DNA from: Parietaria judaica
Taxonomy: Eukaryota > Streptophyta > Magnoliopsida > Rosales > Urticaceae
DNA length: 64,000 bases
Direction of reading: 5' to 3'
NCBI GenBank assembly: GCA_954871525.1
Contig: OX940868.1
Span: 13,766,556-13,830,555 of the forward strand
Shown in pieces: positions 30,228 through 43,255 of this stretch. The notes under the pieces were generated by a model. That model ran no database searches and was not told where the DNA came from. It worked only from the letters and a program-made list of their open reading frames with translations. Position 1 is the stretch's first letter. Every line of letters begins with the position of its first letter. Position numbers and translations under genes: made by a program.

Positions 30228-31041
30228 GCAAAGACATGGATGGAAATTTTGTCGGCCGGTTATCTCAGTAGATGGTACGCATTTGAAAGGCAAGTACCAT
30301 GGTACATTGCTATTGGCTGCTGGACATGATGGGGATAATCATATCTTCCCGTTGGCTTTTGGAATAGTTGGCTCCGAGAAATATAAATCTTGGTCGTGGT
30401 TTATGAAAAACATAAGAAAAGTGTTCGGGGTTAGAGAGGATTTGGTTATTATTTCTGACCGGGCTCCAGCGATACCAAAGGCTGTTAAGCGTGTCTTCCC
30501 GGAAGCCAAGTACGTTGTGTGCATGCAACACTTGTGGGCGAACGTAAAGTGCAAATATGGTAAATCGTCAATTCAACAAATGTATTATAATTGTGCTAAG
30601 GCGTACACGCATAAAGAGTTCCATTATTGGTTGGATCAACTTTCATCAAAAAAGTCATCCATAAAGAAGTACTTGCTCGAAGTTGGTCCGGATTTCTGGG
30701 CTCGTTCGCATTTCCCCGGAAAAAGGTATGGATTAATGACTACTAACATATCTGAATCCTTGAATTCCGTGATAAAAGAAGCTCGTGGGTGGCCAGTAAG
30801 CGCACTTGTCTTGAGTTGGCGTTGTTTACTACAAAGATGGTTTAACAAACAACGTGCTTTGATCCCCAAGATGGTCAATGGACTCACTGCCCATGCTCAA
30901 AGCGTACTCGTCGAAGCTGAGAGTAAAGCACGTAGAATGAACGTAAGTGAATTTATTATTTCACATTAATAGGTAGTTATTAATGTGATATTTGATCTTT
31001 TTTAATACTGTTGATATTTATTAATTAATGTTAATGGTATG

Positions 31042-32334
31042 TGTTACGGGTAATTCCCAGAATTGATTTAAAAATAAATTAATAAAAGAAAAATTATTAA
31101 ATTAATTTTTCTTTGAATTAATTAAGTCAATTTTAATCCAAAACACCCTCCGGAGGCCCGTTTTCGTAAAATAAAGTGTCTAGATGTTCCTAAAAATATC
31201 AAGATACTCAAAAACGACATAAAATTTGTGAAAAACGGACGCGGGACGAGCTCGGGAGCGAAAAAACACTTCGGAAACACCTTGGGGGGCCCACAGGCCC
31301 ACATGTGCGCCAGAGATGACGTCAGCCCGCGCGCGTCAGCCTGCCCACGTCATCAGGGCCCACAGCCCTTCACTCGCGCGAGTGAACTGATGCAGCCCCA
31401 CAAATCCCGCGCGTGTGAGCGCGTGGAGCGTCGGATCGGGCTGATTTTGGTGGCGTTGGAAAGATCTCACTCCGAGGACCCAAAAAACTATATTTATTTT
31501 CTTCAGGGGCCTCCAGAAGCGGGATATAATTGCGTTTTAGTCCTCGGATTCCCTTATAAAAGGGAGCTCGGTTCATTCAAACCGGAAGGCATCGGAACTC
31601 GACCAAATTCTCTCGAGCCTCTCTCTACTCCCTATAAACTCGCCTCCCCCTAAAATATTCCACTAATGTTGAGCGTCGGAGGTGAATCAGGGGGTATTCC
31701 CCCCTGTTTTCCCTGACCTCGGGTATTCTTTTGCCAGGTCCAGAAATTGAGAGAAAGCGGAAGTTTCGGAGAAATATTTTCAATAGATCAACCTGAGGGG
31801 AACCTCTGGAGAGAATCCCGGGATGATTGACGACCCCGCCTGTCTTAATTCTAGCTCTGTGCGGAACCCGTTCTGTTTCCCAGTCCGTATCTTTCATAGA
31901 TATCGTGACTTTGTGAACAGTCTGTAGGACCCAGACTAGGATTGACTTCACGGGCCGAGGGTCCAATCTCCTGAGATTCATTGCTGGATCAAACACACTC
32001 TCCTGTTCGTGGGAACCCGATCTTGTGAGGAGCCCAAACCTGTAACCCGGGCCTAGTCCATTCCTGGCCTGGAGGTAACAGGTAGTAAGTATCCCCGGAT
32101 CGCCGGATCACGAACGGCGAACGATACGTTTAGATCTCAGTACCAGGGACTTCACTCGGAATCCGTATCATACACACCAAGAAGGGGGAAAGAATCTGTC
32201 ATCCCCGCAATAGGGCCTACAAACCCAACACAAGTCATCATAAGCCCACCAAAAGTCCACAAAACGACATTGGGCCCGGCCCAACACCAACAATTGGGCC
32301 GCAACAGTGTTTGATCCAAAAAACGGCATCAACA
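31042..32334 (+). mobile_element. Solo LTR (1293 bp) in the mudrA intron, copy 2 of the family
   Basis: It begins TGTTACGGGTAATTCCC and ends GGCATCAACA, with a perfect 5-bp duplication GTATG at 31037-31041 and 32335-32339. A TATA box lies in CCTTATAAAAGGGAGCTC (near 31553). It shares several blocks with the solo LTR at 26071-27076 but is about 290 bp longer and clearly diverged. It sits inside the last intron of mudrA (30943-32348), leaving donor GTAAGT and acceptor TTCAG intact. Confidence 0.92.
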
Positions 32335-34652
32335 GTATGTTTATTCAGGTTGAGGCTATTAATGACAACCTGTTTGAGGTTATTGACGGCACGGTGCACA
32401 ACGTCGTTAATATTGCATTAAAAACATGTTCGTGCTGCGTTTGGCAACTTGATGATGTCCCGTGTTCGCATGCTGCAGCAGCTCTATATAGGATGAATTT
32501 AAGGCCCATCGATTTTGTTCCCGAATATTTCACAAAAGATGCGTTTATGGCGATGTATTCACATGATGTTAATCCAGTAACACATGACGGTGCTTGGGAT
32601 CTGTCTACCGATGCAGATGTAATCAATCCTCCTGTCCAGAAACGTCAACCAGGAAGACCCAAGATGAAAAGATTCCGTTCAAAATCGGAGTTGCATCATC
32701 CGTACCACAATCGTTGCGGGAGGTGTGGAAAACTGGGGCACAACAAGAGGAGTTGTTTGTCGTAGCCAATTTCGTGAACTTTATGATATCAGTTTCCAAT
32801 AAATTGTGTATCGAATCATAATTTTCAGTTTAAGCATTTACTTAATTTTTATATTTTATTTGTTCCTAAACTGCGATGCTTGTTTCATGTTTGTTATTCA
32901 TAGTACTATTGCTTATCTTCGTTAATTTCGTGGCTAGTAAACTTTTTTATGGCTATTAACTTTTTTATCTTCGTTAATTTTGACATAGTTTTGGTTCAAA
33001 TAGATTATATGTCAACACATAATGAATGTTATTTATATTTCTCATTTAGTAAACAAAATTAAATATCCGAATCACGTAAAAAAATGGCCATGCAAAAGCC
33101 TATTTGTATTTGTAAATCAGAAATTAACCGTATATGTCTTATAATAAGGAAGCGGTAAAATTAGAAATTAACAAAATCGGCGAGTCTTCATTTTTAACTT
33201 AAACCGCCATTAGATACACAATTATTACCGATTTTAACGTAAATTAATAATGTTTAATTATATTTCTCAATATACATAACAAAATTAACATAAACTAATA
33301 GTGTATTTCATATATATTCAGCGATAACCGTGTGAAATTAAACAAAATACTTCGTAAGAACAAACAATACAAATAAAAAGGGAAAATATATGTTTGTTAT
33401 ATTCCTACTTCAAATCGTCCCAAAATGACAAAGCCGAAAATACGGTGCGTAATGAAATCACAGACAAAATTAATTGGCCAAATTGTTTTGCCATAAAAAC
33501 TACATGGTTCAAAAGGATGAAATAAAGTCGACTACATAGCCCAAATTACGTAACGAATTTCAAATCCCCAGATCGAAAGACGGTTGACTTTCACAGACAA
33601 CTCCCTCGTCGTCGTTTCCATCTTTTTTCGGCTTCTTGCCTTGAGTGTATGGCGGCCTCATGGATGGTCCTGGTTTGACAGTCCTCTTTTCTCGGAAGCT
33701 AACGACTTCCGGTTGTGTCGGTGGTTTCTCCTTCTTCACTTTCTTTCGTGTATAAGCCAATGGTAACACCTTACTTTTTGGCACCACTTCATTCTGTATG
33801 GTTTCTTTTTCTGCCTGCGAATTAATCCCCGCATCATCAATCAAAGAAATGTTGTTATGAATAAAATGTAAGTCACGTTTTATTGATTCGGCGCTGGCCT
33901 ACAAAAAACAGATTTATAGCTTGTTAATATTTAAATCCAATACACTAATTTGGTAACATATTAACCATGGGAAATATTTATATTTAATTATTACCTGTGG
34001 ACTGATGAACTGATTTGAAAGATTCTTATTCGGCATTGGGCTTGGAGTTGTGTCAACCTATTTTTGTGAATAGGTAAGTTTATTAACTATAATCAACCCA
34101 GACTAATCATAAAAAATGTACAATATGTTACCTGTGGACTGATGAGAAAACCTGAAACATTCTTGCTCGTCATTGTTAATGGTATTTTGTCAACCTAGAT
34201 TACATAAATCAAATATTAATTAACTCCAATCAACAACAATAATCACAATTGTCAGTTACTGTACCTGAGTTTGCTTTGCAGAAGCGGCTTCATTCATCAA
34301 GTGAATGTTTGATACTGGTAAGGTATTTGGTACCGGTGCACTAATGGTTGAATTTGCTCGCTCAGTTCGAGGCACGAGTAAGGGAGTTGTGTCATCCTAA
34401 ATTTCAATATAAACACTGTTAGTAACGTAAATTAATCATAATTAATTTAAATATACATAAACAATATTATTATAATTAACAAGTACGTTTCCACTACCTT
34501 CGCCGTTTTTGTACAATCCAAGCACCTTGTTTCCTCGAGAACAATAACTCTTTCTTTCAGCATGGCTATTTCAGCAAACAACTGCTTACTCTCGTCCACT
34601 GTCACACCCGGATTAATACGCGAAGCGGACCTCGAAGTCTCCCCAACAACAT

Positions 34653-37307
34653 TGTAACGCCCCTAAATGGGGGTTAGTAGAATAAAACAAAATAAAGACT
34701 TTTCAAACTTTGACCGGTCATAAAACACGTCACTTTTAAAACACGAATGTTGACTATTCAAACTTTGATGTAATTTGACACGTAAAATAGTAATAATAAT
34801 AAAAATTCGCCCGGGTCTTAGAAATCAAATATAAATATCCCAAATCCACAGTTATACAACACCACGAAATGAGTTTAGAAACAATCACCATTGGTTAACA
34901 CAAGCATTCCACTTATAAAATACAACTCAGTCTAAGACCTAAGTCAACATGACAAGGAAGGAAGTTGACGACCTCGGTGCCAACTAGAAGACACGTCATC
35001 CGCTACCATGTGATGACCCTATTTTTTTCATTAGAAGCCACCTGAAGAGATTGGGAAAAAGAAGGGGTGAGCACAAGGGCTCAGTAGGGAATCCATTACC
35101 GTTTCTCTTTACCAAACCTTTATTAGTCAAATTTTAATGAATCTAATCAAACGTCATCATGAACAATTTCATTCGTCAATTTTCATCATTTCATCATTCT
35201 CAATAATAAATAAATATACCCCACAAAAGCCAAATCATTCCGGTGGACCATGCCGAGTCAGCTCGCGCCCTTTACTCCACTATATCCCATCGAGTAACAA
35301 GGCAACGAGAACAGGTGGACTAGAAGTCCCTAACCGTAACTCGTCCCTAACTCGGGATCCTAATCTCCCCCAAAGACGGCCAGTTCGCCATGGGCCGGAA
35401 TGTTGACTTTTGGGCCATTAACCATATCCATAACCACATCATATCCATATCCGGCCTACTGCGCAGTAGCCAGCTGCTCGTCAGCAGCTCTAATCACATC
35501 ATCCGCCCGAAGCGGGTACCAATATCATAATAATCATCATCCGCCCGAAGCGGGTACCATATCAACATACGTCATCCCGACGTAACCATAAACATAAATA
35601 TATATAACAAGCATCAAACCGATGCAACCATACCTGGTATCCAGCTTCGCCAACAAGCGACATCAACCGTAATATTAACTTATATCTTTTTAATTAACAT
35701 ATAATTTCATTAATTCCAATATCAACCTATCCGGTTCAATCTTCATTAGAGCGTTGGTTTCTACGTTCATTTTAAATTGCGAGAAAAGGTAATAGCCCCT
35801 ACCTCGAATACTATGATGTCCTATCCGACAGATGAAGTAGTTGGTTGAGACCATTTCGGAGAGTCAATGATAACAGTCAACCCGACTCCTTCGAATGAGT
35901 TTCTATGATAATCTGGAATTACAATTGACATATCAAAATTCATAAAAGTCCAACTGACCATATTCTAAGGACAACATACACTAAGTCCTACAGAAGCGAA
36001 GATCAAATGATGAGAATCGGCAAGTGGAACTAACTGAGTCATAGACTATGGAAAGTGACAAATCTACATAGACAAACTCTAGAACGAGCAAGATCTATCA
36101 CTTGATGAATAAGGCACCCTTTAGTATCGACAAAACTTTAAATCGATATTTCAATCCAACCAATATCAAATACACAACATAACATTGTACACACACAATA
36201 AATATATATATATATATATATATATAATTGTAAGGAATGAACTGACTTATATTCCGATGACATGTTTATCAGGCCAAACCACAAGACAATCCATGAATTT
36301 TTTTTTTTTTATTTTATTGATCCATAATATAAAACACTTTATCTTCATTAAGAATCATGGAACTTAAGACTCAATTAATGTTAAATATAAATTCCAAAAC
36401 AAGGAAACACAAGCACACAATCAACCAAAGAAAAAGAATTAAACACACTAAATATGTAAGCTTCTCAACATATTTGATCGTGAATAATATAAAATAAACA
36501 AGCCAAGCAAAGTCACAGCTCCTAAAACCGTTTGGCTAGCAATAACTCAAAGAGGACTAAATATATATATATATATATAACAGACAATTCAAATAGTACC
36601 ATTTAAATATCGTCCAAAAAAAATAATAATAATAAACAAACAAGTTTGTAGACAAAAATAAAATCTTAATATTCAGTTGAAAAATATAATCATGCCATTA
36701 GCTTAAGCCTTATTACCCAACACAACTCAAAACAAGGATATTGCATTTCAATGGTCAAGAAACTACTCTCTCTTAAAAACATAACAGATAAGATTATCTC
36801 TTAAGCAAATTATCAAACACTTGATTGACAAAAAAAAATTCATTTCATGAATTCTCTACAAACAGACCAATGAATGGAAAGATTTGAAATTTGCAAGTTG
36901 GAATTAAAGAAATCAACCGAAAAGAACGAAATCAATGTGTCGAGACTGAGAAAATACCGCAATATGATCAAAGAACTGAGATTATTGAAATCTCTATAGA
37001 GCCGCCGACGCTGAAATCGAATGGACATCGCTGGAGACGCACGCTCTTGGCCGAAATCGACGGAACCTCATCAACATCACAAAGAGCTCCTCAGAATCGC
37101 GCCGAGAGGGAGACGAACGGGAAGAAATCGAAAGGGAAGAAAAACAACCCTTGCAAGAAGAGTTTAGAAGCATCGAGAGAAAGAGAAACGAAAGGAAAGG
37201 AAAATAAAAAGAATAAATAAACTAAATGAAAAACGACATGTCACTCATATGAAAACAAAACGACATGTAGTTCTGTTTTTTTTTTTTTTTTTTTTTGAGA
37301 TATTACA
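34653..37307 (-). repeat. LARD LTR (plus-strand left; 3' LTR of the element)
   Basis: 2655 bp. Reading along both copies I find it the same as 40599-43255 except for one unit of a TA microsatellite, (TA)12 here against (TA)13. It contains two copies of ATCCGCCCGAAGCGGGTACC (near 35499 and 35539), each able to fold on CCCG/CGGG. Short open frames in it are duplicated in the other LTR and show no coding signature. Confidence 0.95.
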
Positions 37308-37364
37308 ATCTCCACCCGTTAAAAAAAATTTCGCCCTCGAAATTTCAAAGAATCAACTTCATGG

Positions 37365-37419
<55 letters not shown>

Positions 37420-38059
37420 ATATATACACACACTACCAAGAACAAGTTTGAAATTTCAATACATTGATAATGAGAGGCATGTTTGGAAAACGAGCGTTTA
37501 CTTCAATTATATAACTTCTATAAAATAAGAACCTAGATGATGTCTCATTTCATATAAGATAATTTGAAACAAAACTCGATGTAAAATTCTTTTGAAATGC
37601 CGGGAAGATATCCGTATTGATAAAACACTGGACGAGAGAAATACGGAAGATAACATTCAAATATTCAAACACAATGACAAGGGATGTTAAAATTTAGGCC
37701 TACATGTCCCTCCAAAATACTTCACAAGGGAAGAACCAACACTGATAACAACAATTAATTAAATTCAAAAAAAAAAAATCCATCTTAAATAAACTAGTAA
37801 AATGTTTAGGATACTAAGATAAGTTATCAAAGACTACTAATATAGCACTGAAGCAAAACGGTAAAACATTAGGCAAGCCAAATCACATGTGAATCATATG
37901 TTCTACTTATAACAAGGCAAGATCTTTAATACAAAAAAAATCCACACTTGTACTCCGATAATAATTAAGGGGCGAACCCGTAGTTACTTTTCGAAACTCC
38001 ACAGAAAATCTATGTTGGGTAACTATATACATATTACACGACTTAGATCCTTGGCTTTA

Positions 38060-38119
<60 letters not shown>

Positions 38120-38448
38120 CAAACTATACATATTTTGAAGAAGAAAAAAAATCATTAATGGCAGATCACAATAGCACATAAGACGACAACTCAACCTTTA
38201 TATCTATTCACAAAATTTATAACAATTTAATGATGACAAGCTAACGATTTTAAGAATACTCATGTTAGCAAAATCAGGACCTTAACAAAAAAATAAAATA
38301 AAATGAACAACACAACAATAGTTTCGCTTACTTCGTACTAAGTACGAATTCTAATATATGTTCATAGAACCCTATTCCCACTTATTAAGCACTATAACAT
38401 TCAATGCAAGATCAACTATACTCCATAATGTAAAACAACATGTATGTG

Positions 38449-38479
<31 letters not shown>

Positions 38480-40598
38480 TTCTTTACCCTGTTTGTTCTC
38501 AAACTTTAATCGTTGCCGAAAGCCTGACAAAAAAAAAAAAAATGACATTAAGAAGAACTACACTCACAAACTATGAGAATGGAAACTGCATTGGATGCCA
38601 AAGAAACACTACACTCACTCTTTACCACACTCGATATATATATGTACTCGATGCTCACATACACCCAGTGTATATACACATATATAAGTGATAATATGCA
38701 GAGCAAACAATAATACCACCACTTGAGTTTTCAATCGCCACGACGCACTAGAACAATGCATACACTCACGCTCTGTGCTCTGAGTATATAAATATGTATA
38801 TATATTTACTGATGAATGACTATCAACGCAGGAAATAAGAGAAGAATGATGCTATCTGGAAAAAAAAAAAATTACTATCAAATATATTACTGAAGCTAAT
38901 GAAAACGTACAAAGCTAGTGCTATTTAAAGGAAAGGAAAACAATTAATTTCCTAAAACTTTTCTACCCTACGAACTAAGATGTCAAAGTCACAAAAAAAT
39001 TCGTGTTTGTTATTGACTAGGTTCCAATGCAACTAATTCTTCCGCGTGTAAACTTATCCCCAATAATTACTAATTCAAAACTTATAATCCTCATATACCC
39101 AAACCGTGTATATAACCATGTACGCAGAAGAATGCTACAAAATAAATCGATGCACCTGAAATCAAAGAACCACATCATGTAATGCATCACTATACCACTA
39201 TTTGCATCTAATATACGCAATTGTATACTCTCACGCATTCTGACAATAAACAACACTTACCTATTCTTCATAAAACTTTTCAGGTCGCATTCAAAATACT
39301 CCAATTTTTCAGATTTTCAGAGAAAAACTAAATCTGTTATTGCTATAAGGAAAAATGAATCAAAGGAACTAATAAAAAAAATTAATATTAATATCTAAAA
39401 AAAATCGATTTTAATAACTAGAAAACAGTCCATAGTCTATGAAACAAACATGCCTTAACAAATAGGGTCAAAGAAAAGCAGAAGTACAAACCACGGGTTA
39501 TATACCGAAGATACAAGATTCAAGTTTAAAACAAAGAAAATAACCATATGCTTATATTTATATATATATATATACATATACATACATAAATATATTTTCC
39601 CACAACATAGGATTAAATAAAATCATATTTTTTTTTCTCGAGCATATGTTCAATGAAGCTTTAATCTTTCAACCAAAGGAGCAAATATGTATCAAGCCAC
39701 AAATATATTGAGACGATACCCCTTCCTCGAGCACAAGAAGTTTCAATAAATGTCAAATTCATTTTCAAATCTTAAAAATCAACAGTATTAATACTTAATA
39801 CCACAATTTCTTTTCTCAATCAATTTCCACTCTGTAAATAAGACAAGAAAGCTACTATGAAAATGACATTATTGAAAAAAAAATAATAAAAAAAAAATAC
39901 AATAGCAAGCATGGAAACATATGAGCATATCATGCAATATATATATATATATATATATTGAAATATTAACAAATCTCATTTATGGTCTGTCAAAAAGAAA
40001 CAAATACAAGAAACTGATATTCTAGACATTCAAAAAAAAAAAAAAATGGGCATATATAGTACACCACGAAAATTGGTCAAATACAACCAAAATATTTGTA
40101 TCCTAAATATAAAGAATGAGTGTTCAATTAGAATTTAATATCTAATTTCATACTCACGAAATCAACCACACCAAATTTTCTGTGGAACTCATGTCATTAT
40201 CAAGTCATGTTTAATGGTTCCTAGTTCAAAAGTATATGAGGAAAGGATGGAATAACGGGCACATTAGTATGGCATTGTGCTTTGAAAAGAGTAGGAATAC
40301 ATATCCTATTTTGTTCGAGTAATATATGAGTAGACGATATGATATTTTTCTTTCCTCTCGTCATATTTAAAAGCTTAGCTTAATGCAAACAAATATCCTA
40401 AGGATAATACTCTACTAGGATTGAGTTCAGAGTAAACTCGAAACTTCAGAAGATCTAGGAACGTGTTGACCAACTAAATATTTTACAAGTGGTGCTAAAG
40501 CATCCCGATGGTGATATAAAACAAGAAAACCAAAACTCCATTAAAACCATTGTGGTGTTGCACCCTAGGTTACCGCAACCTAGGCTCTGATACCAAAC
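37308..40598 (-). other. LARD internal region, noncoding
   Basis: A 3.3-kb AT-rich interior without recognisable gag, protease, reverse transcriptase or integrase. It holds long microsatellites: (TA)n at about 37369-37414, (AAT)n at about 38059-38118 and (TA)n at 38452-38479 and 39937-39958. The end next to 40598 carries the primer-binding site. The end next to 37307 has a short purine-rich GGGTGGAGAT on the minus strand in the polypurine-tract position. Confidence 0.85.
40579..40595 (-). promoter_or_regulatory. Primer-binding site of the LARD (initiator tRNA-Met)
   Basis: On the minus strand TGGTATCAGAGCCTAGG starts three bases after the LTR end GTTACA. The first 13 bases are the standard complement of the 3' end of plant initiator tRNA-Met, which fixes the element's orientation. 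Confidence 0.88.
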
Positions 40599-42143
40599 TG
40601 TAACGCCCCTAAATGGGGGTTAGTAGAATAAAACAAAATAAAGACTTTTCAAACTTTGACCGGTCATAAAACACGTCACTTTTAAAACACGAATGTTGAC
40701 TATTCAAACTTTGATGTAATTTGACACGTAAAATAGTAATAATAATAAAAATTCGCCCGGGTCTTAGAAATCAAATATAAATATCCCAAATCCACAGTTA
40801 TACAACACCACGAAATGAGTTTAGAAACAATCACCATTGGTTAACACAAGCATTCCACTTATAAAATACAACTCAGTCTAAGACCTAAGTCAACATGACA
40901 AGGAAGGAAGTTGACGACCTCGGTGCCAACTAGAAGACACGTCATCCGCTACCATGTGATGACCCTATTTTTTTCATTAGAAGCCACCTGAAGAGATTGG
41001 GAAAAAGAAGGGGTGAGCACAAGGGCTCAGTAGGGAATCCATTACCGTTTCTCTTTACCAAACCTTTATTAGTCAAATTTTAATGAATCTAATCAAACGT
41101 CATCATGAACAATTTCATTCGTCAATTTTCATCATTTCATCATTCTCAATAATAAATAAATATACCCCACAAAAGCCAAATCATTCCGGTGGACCATGCC
41201 GAGTCAGCTCGCGCCCTTTACTCCACTATATCCCATCGAGTAACAAGGCAACGAGAACAGGTGGACTAGAAGTCCCTAACCGTAACTCGTCCCTAACTCG
41301 GGATCCTAATCTCCCCCAAAGACGGCCAGTTCGCCATGGGCCGGAATGTTGACTTTTGGGCCATTAACCATATCCATAACCACATCATATCCATATCCGG
41401 CCTACTGCGCAGTAGCCAGCTGCTCGTCAGCAGCTCTAATCACATCATCCGCCCGAAGCGGGTACCAATATCATAATAATCATCATCCGCCCGAAGCGGG
41501 TACCATATCAACATACGTCATCCCGACGTAACCATAAACATAAATATATATAACAAGCATCAAACCGATGCAACCATACCTGGTATCCAGCTTCGCCAAC
41601 AAGCGACATCAACCGTAATATTAACTTATATCTTTTTAATTAACATATAATTTCATTAATTCCAATATCAACCTATCCGGTTCAATCTTCATTAGAGCGT
41701 TGGTTTCTACGTTCATTTTAAATTGCGAGAAAAGGTAATAGCCCCTACCTCGAATACTATGATGTCCTATCCGACAGATGAAGTAGTTGGTTGAGACCAT
41801 TTCGGAGAGTCAATGATAACAGTCAACCCGACTCCTTCGAATGAGTTTCTATGATAATCTGGAATTACAATTGACATATCAAAATTCATAAAAGTCCAAC
41901 TGACCATATTCTAAGGACAACATACACTAAGTCCTACAGAAGCGAAGATCAAATGATGAGAATCGGCAAGTGGAACTAACTGAGTCATAGACTATGGAAA
42001 GTGACAAATCTACATAGACAAACTCTAGAACGAGCAAGATCTATCACTTGATGAATAAGGCACCCTTTAGTATCGACAAAACTTTAAATCGATATTTCAA
42101 TCCAACCAATATCAAATACACAACATAACATTGTACACACACA

Positions 42144-42174
<31 letters not shown>

Positions 42175-43255
42175 ATTGTAAGGAATGAACTGACTTATAT
42201 TCCGATGACATGTTTATCAGGCCAAACCACAAGACAATCCATGAATTTTTTTTTTTTTATTTTATTGATCCATAATATAAAACACTTTATCTTCATTAAG
42301 AATCATGGAACTTAAGACTCAATTAATGTTAAATATAAATTCCAAAACAAGGAAACACAAGCACACAATCAACCAAAGAAAAAGAATTAAACACACTAAA
42401 TATGTAAGCTTCTCAACATATTTGATCGTGAATAATATAAAATAAACAAGCCAAGCAAAGTCACAGCTCCTAAAACCGTTTGGCTAGCAATAACTCAAAG
42501 AGGACTAAATATATATATATATATATAACAGACAATTCAAATAGTACCATTTAAATATCGTCCAAAAAAAATAATAATAATAAACAAACAAGTTTGTAGA
42601 CAAAAATAAAATCTTAATATTCAGTTGAAAAATATAATCATGCCATTAGCTTAAGCCTTATTACCCAACACAACTCAAAACAAGGATATTGCATTTCAAT
42701 GGTCAAGAAACTACTCTCTCTTAAAAACATAACAGATAAGATTATCTCTTAAGCAAATTATCAAACACTTGATTGACAAAAAAAAATTCATTTCATGAAT
42801 TCTCTACAAACAGACCAATGAATGGAAAGATTTGAAATTTGCAAGTTGGAATTAAAGAAATCAACCGAAAAGAACGAAATCAATGTGTCGAGACTGAGAA
42901 AATACCGCAATATGATCAAAGAACTGAGATTATTGAAATCTCTATAGAGCCGCCGACGCTGAAATCGAATGGACATCGCTGGAGACGCACGCTCTTGGCC
43001 GAAATCGACGGAACCTCATCAACATCACAAAGAGCTCCTCAGAATCGCGCCGAGAGGGAGACGAACGGGAAGAAATCGAAAGGGAAGAAAAACAACCCTT
43101 GCAAGAAGAGTTTAGAAGCATCGAGAGAAAGAGAAACGAAAGGAAAGGAAAATAAAAAGAATAAATAAACTAAATGAAAAACGACATGTCACTCATATGA
43201 AAACAAAACGACATGTAGTTCTGTTTTTTTTTTTTTTTTTTTTTGAGATATTACA
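40599..43255 (-). repeat. LARD LTR (plus-strand right; 5' LTR of the element)
   Basis: 2657 bp, the twin of 34653-37307. The only difference found by eye is one extra TA unit at about 42150-42174. Its inner edge is followed by the tRNA-Met primer-binding site, its outer edge by the AACAT duplication. Confidence 0.95.

Larger units (their letters stand above)
28713..32765 (+). pseudogene. mudrA: mudrA-type transposase of the MULE, disrupted
   Basis: Exons are 28713-28806 (MEPAEHSSIFQALLNQ), 28886-29005, 29175-29798, about 30228-30942 and 32349-32765; phases agree except at the break described below. The third exon carries the MuDR N-terminal DNA-binding region (RRSSQSRFEIYCINEDCRWE…HTC, then LTPKGVAEIM). 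The fourth carries the catalytic core: RPVISVDGTHLKGKYHGTLL with the first Asp, IISDRAPAIPKAV with the second, VVCMQHLWANVK, then TTNISESLNSVIKEAR. The last has the SWIM zinc finger (CSCCVWQLDDVPCSHAAAAL) and a CCHC knuckle (CGRCGKLGHNKRSC). Between NPG (29798) and GWKFCRPV, the intron end and about 20-25 codons are replaced by a 396-bp copy of PMT downstream DNA, so the protein is broken. The last intron (30943-32348) holds a solo LTR. Confidence 0.9.
34653..43255 (-). mobile_element. LARD-like non-autonomous LTR retrotransposon (8.6 kb)
   Basis: Two direct LTRs, 34653-37307 and 40599-43255, enclose a 3.29-kb interior, with the duplication AACAT on both sides (34648-34652 and 43256-43260). 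The element reads on the minus strand: LTR TGTAATATCTC…GGGGCGTTACA, then a primer-binding site complementary to initiator tRNA-Met (TGGTATCAGAGCCTAGG, plus-strand 40579-40595). The interior has no gag or pol reading frame on either strand, only AT-rich DNA and microsatellites. Long LTRs with a noncoding interior define a LARD (large retrotransposon derivative), dependent on proteins from another element. It inserted into an exon of the DUF1985 gene. Confidence 0.95.

Noticed and set aside
35137..35406. 89-residue open frame, repeated at 41083-41352
   Set aside because: It lies in the two identical LARD LTRs. The duplication explains why both are open; no domain is visible.
36891..37220. 109-residue Lys/Glu-rich open frame, repeated at 42839-43168
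   Set aside because: Same LTR duplication; low-complexity A/G-rich sequence rather than a gene.
37369..37414. Open frames giving Tyr-Ile-Tyr-Ile runs
   Set aside because: Translation of (TA)n microsatellites, here and at 38452 and 52064.
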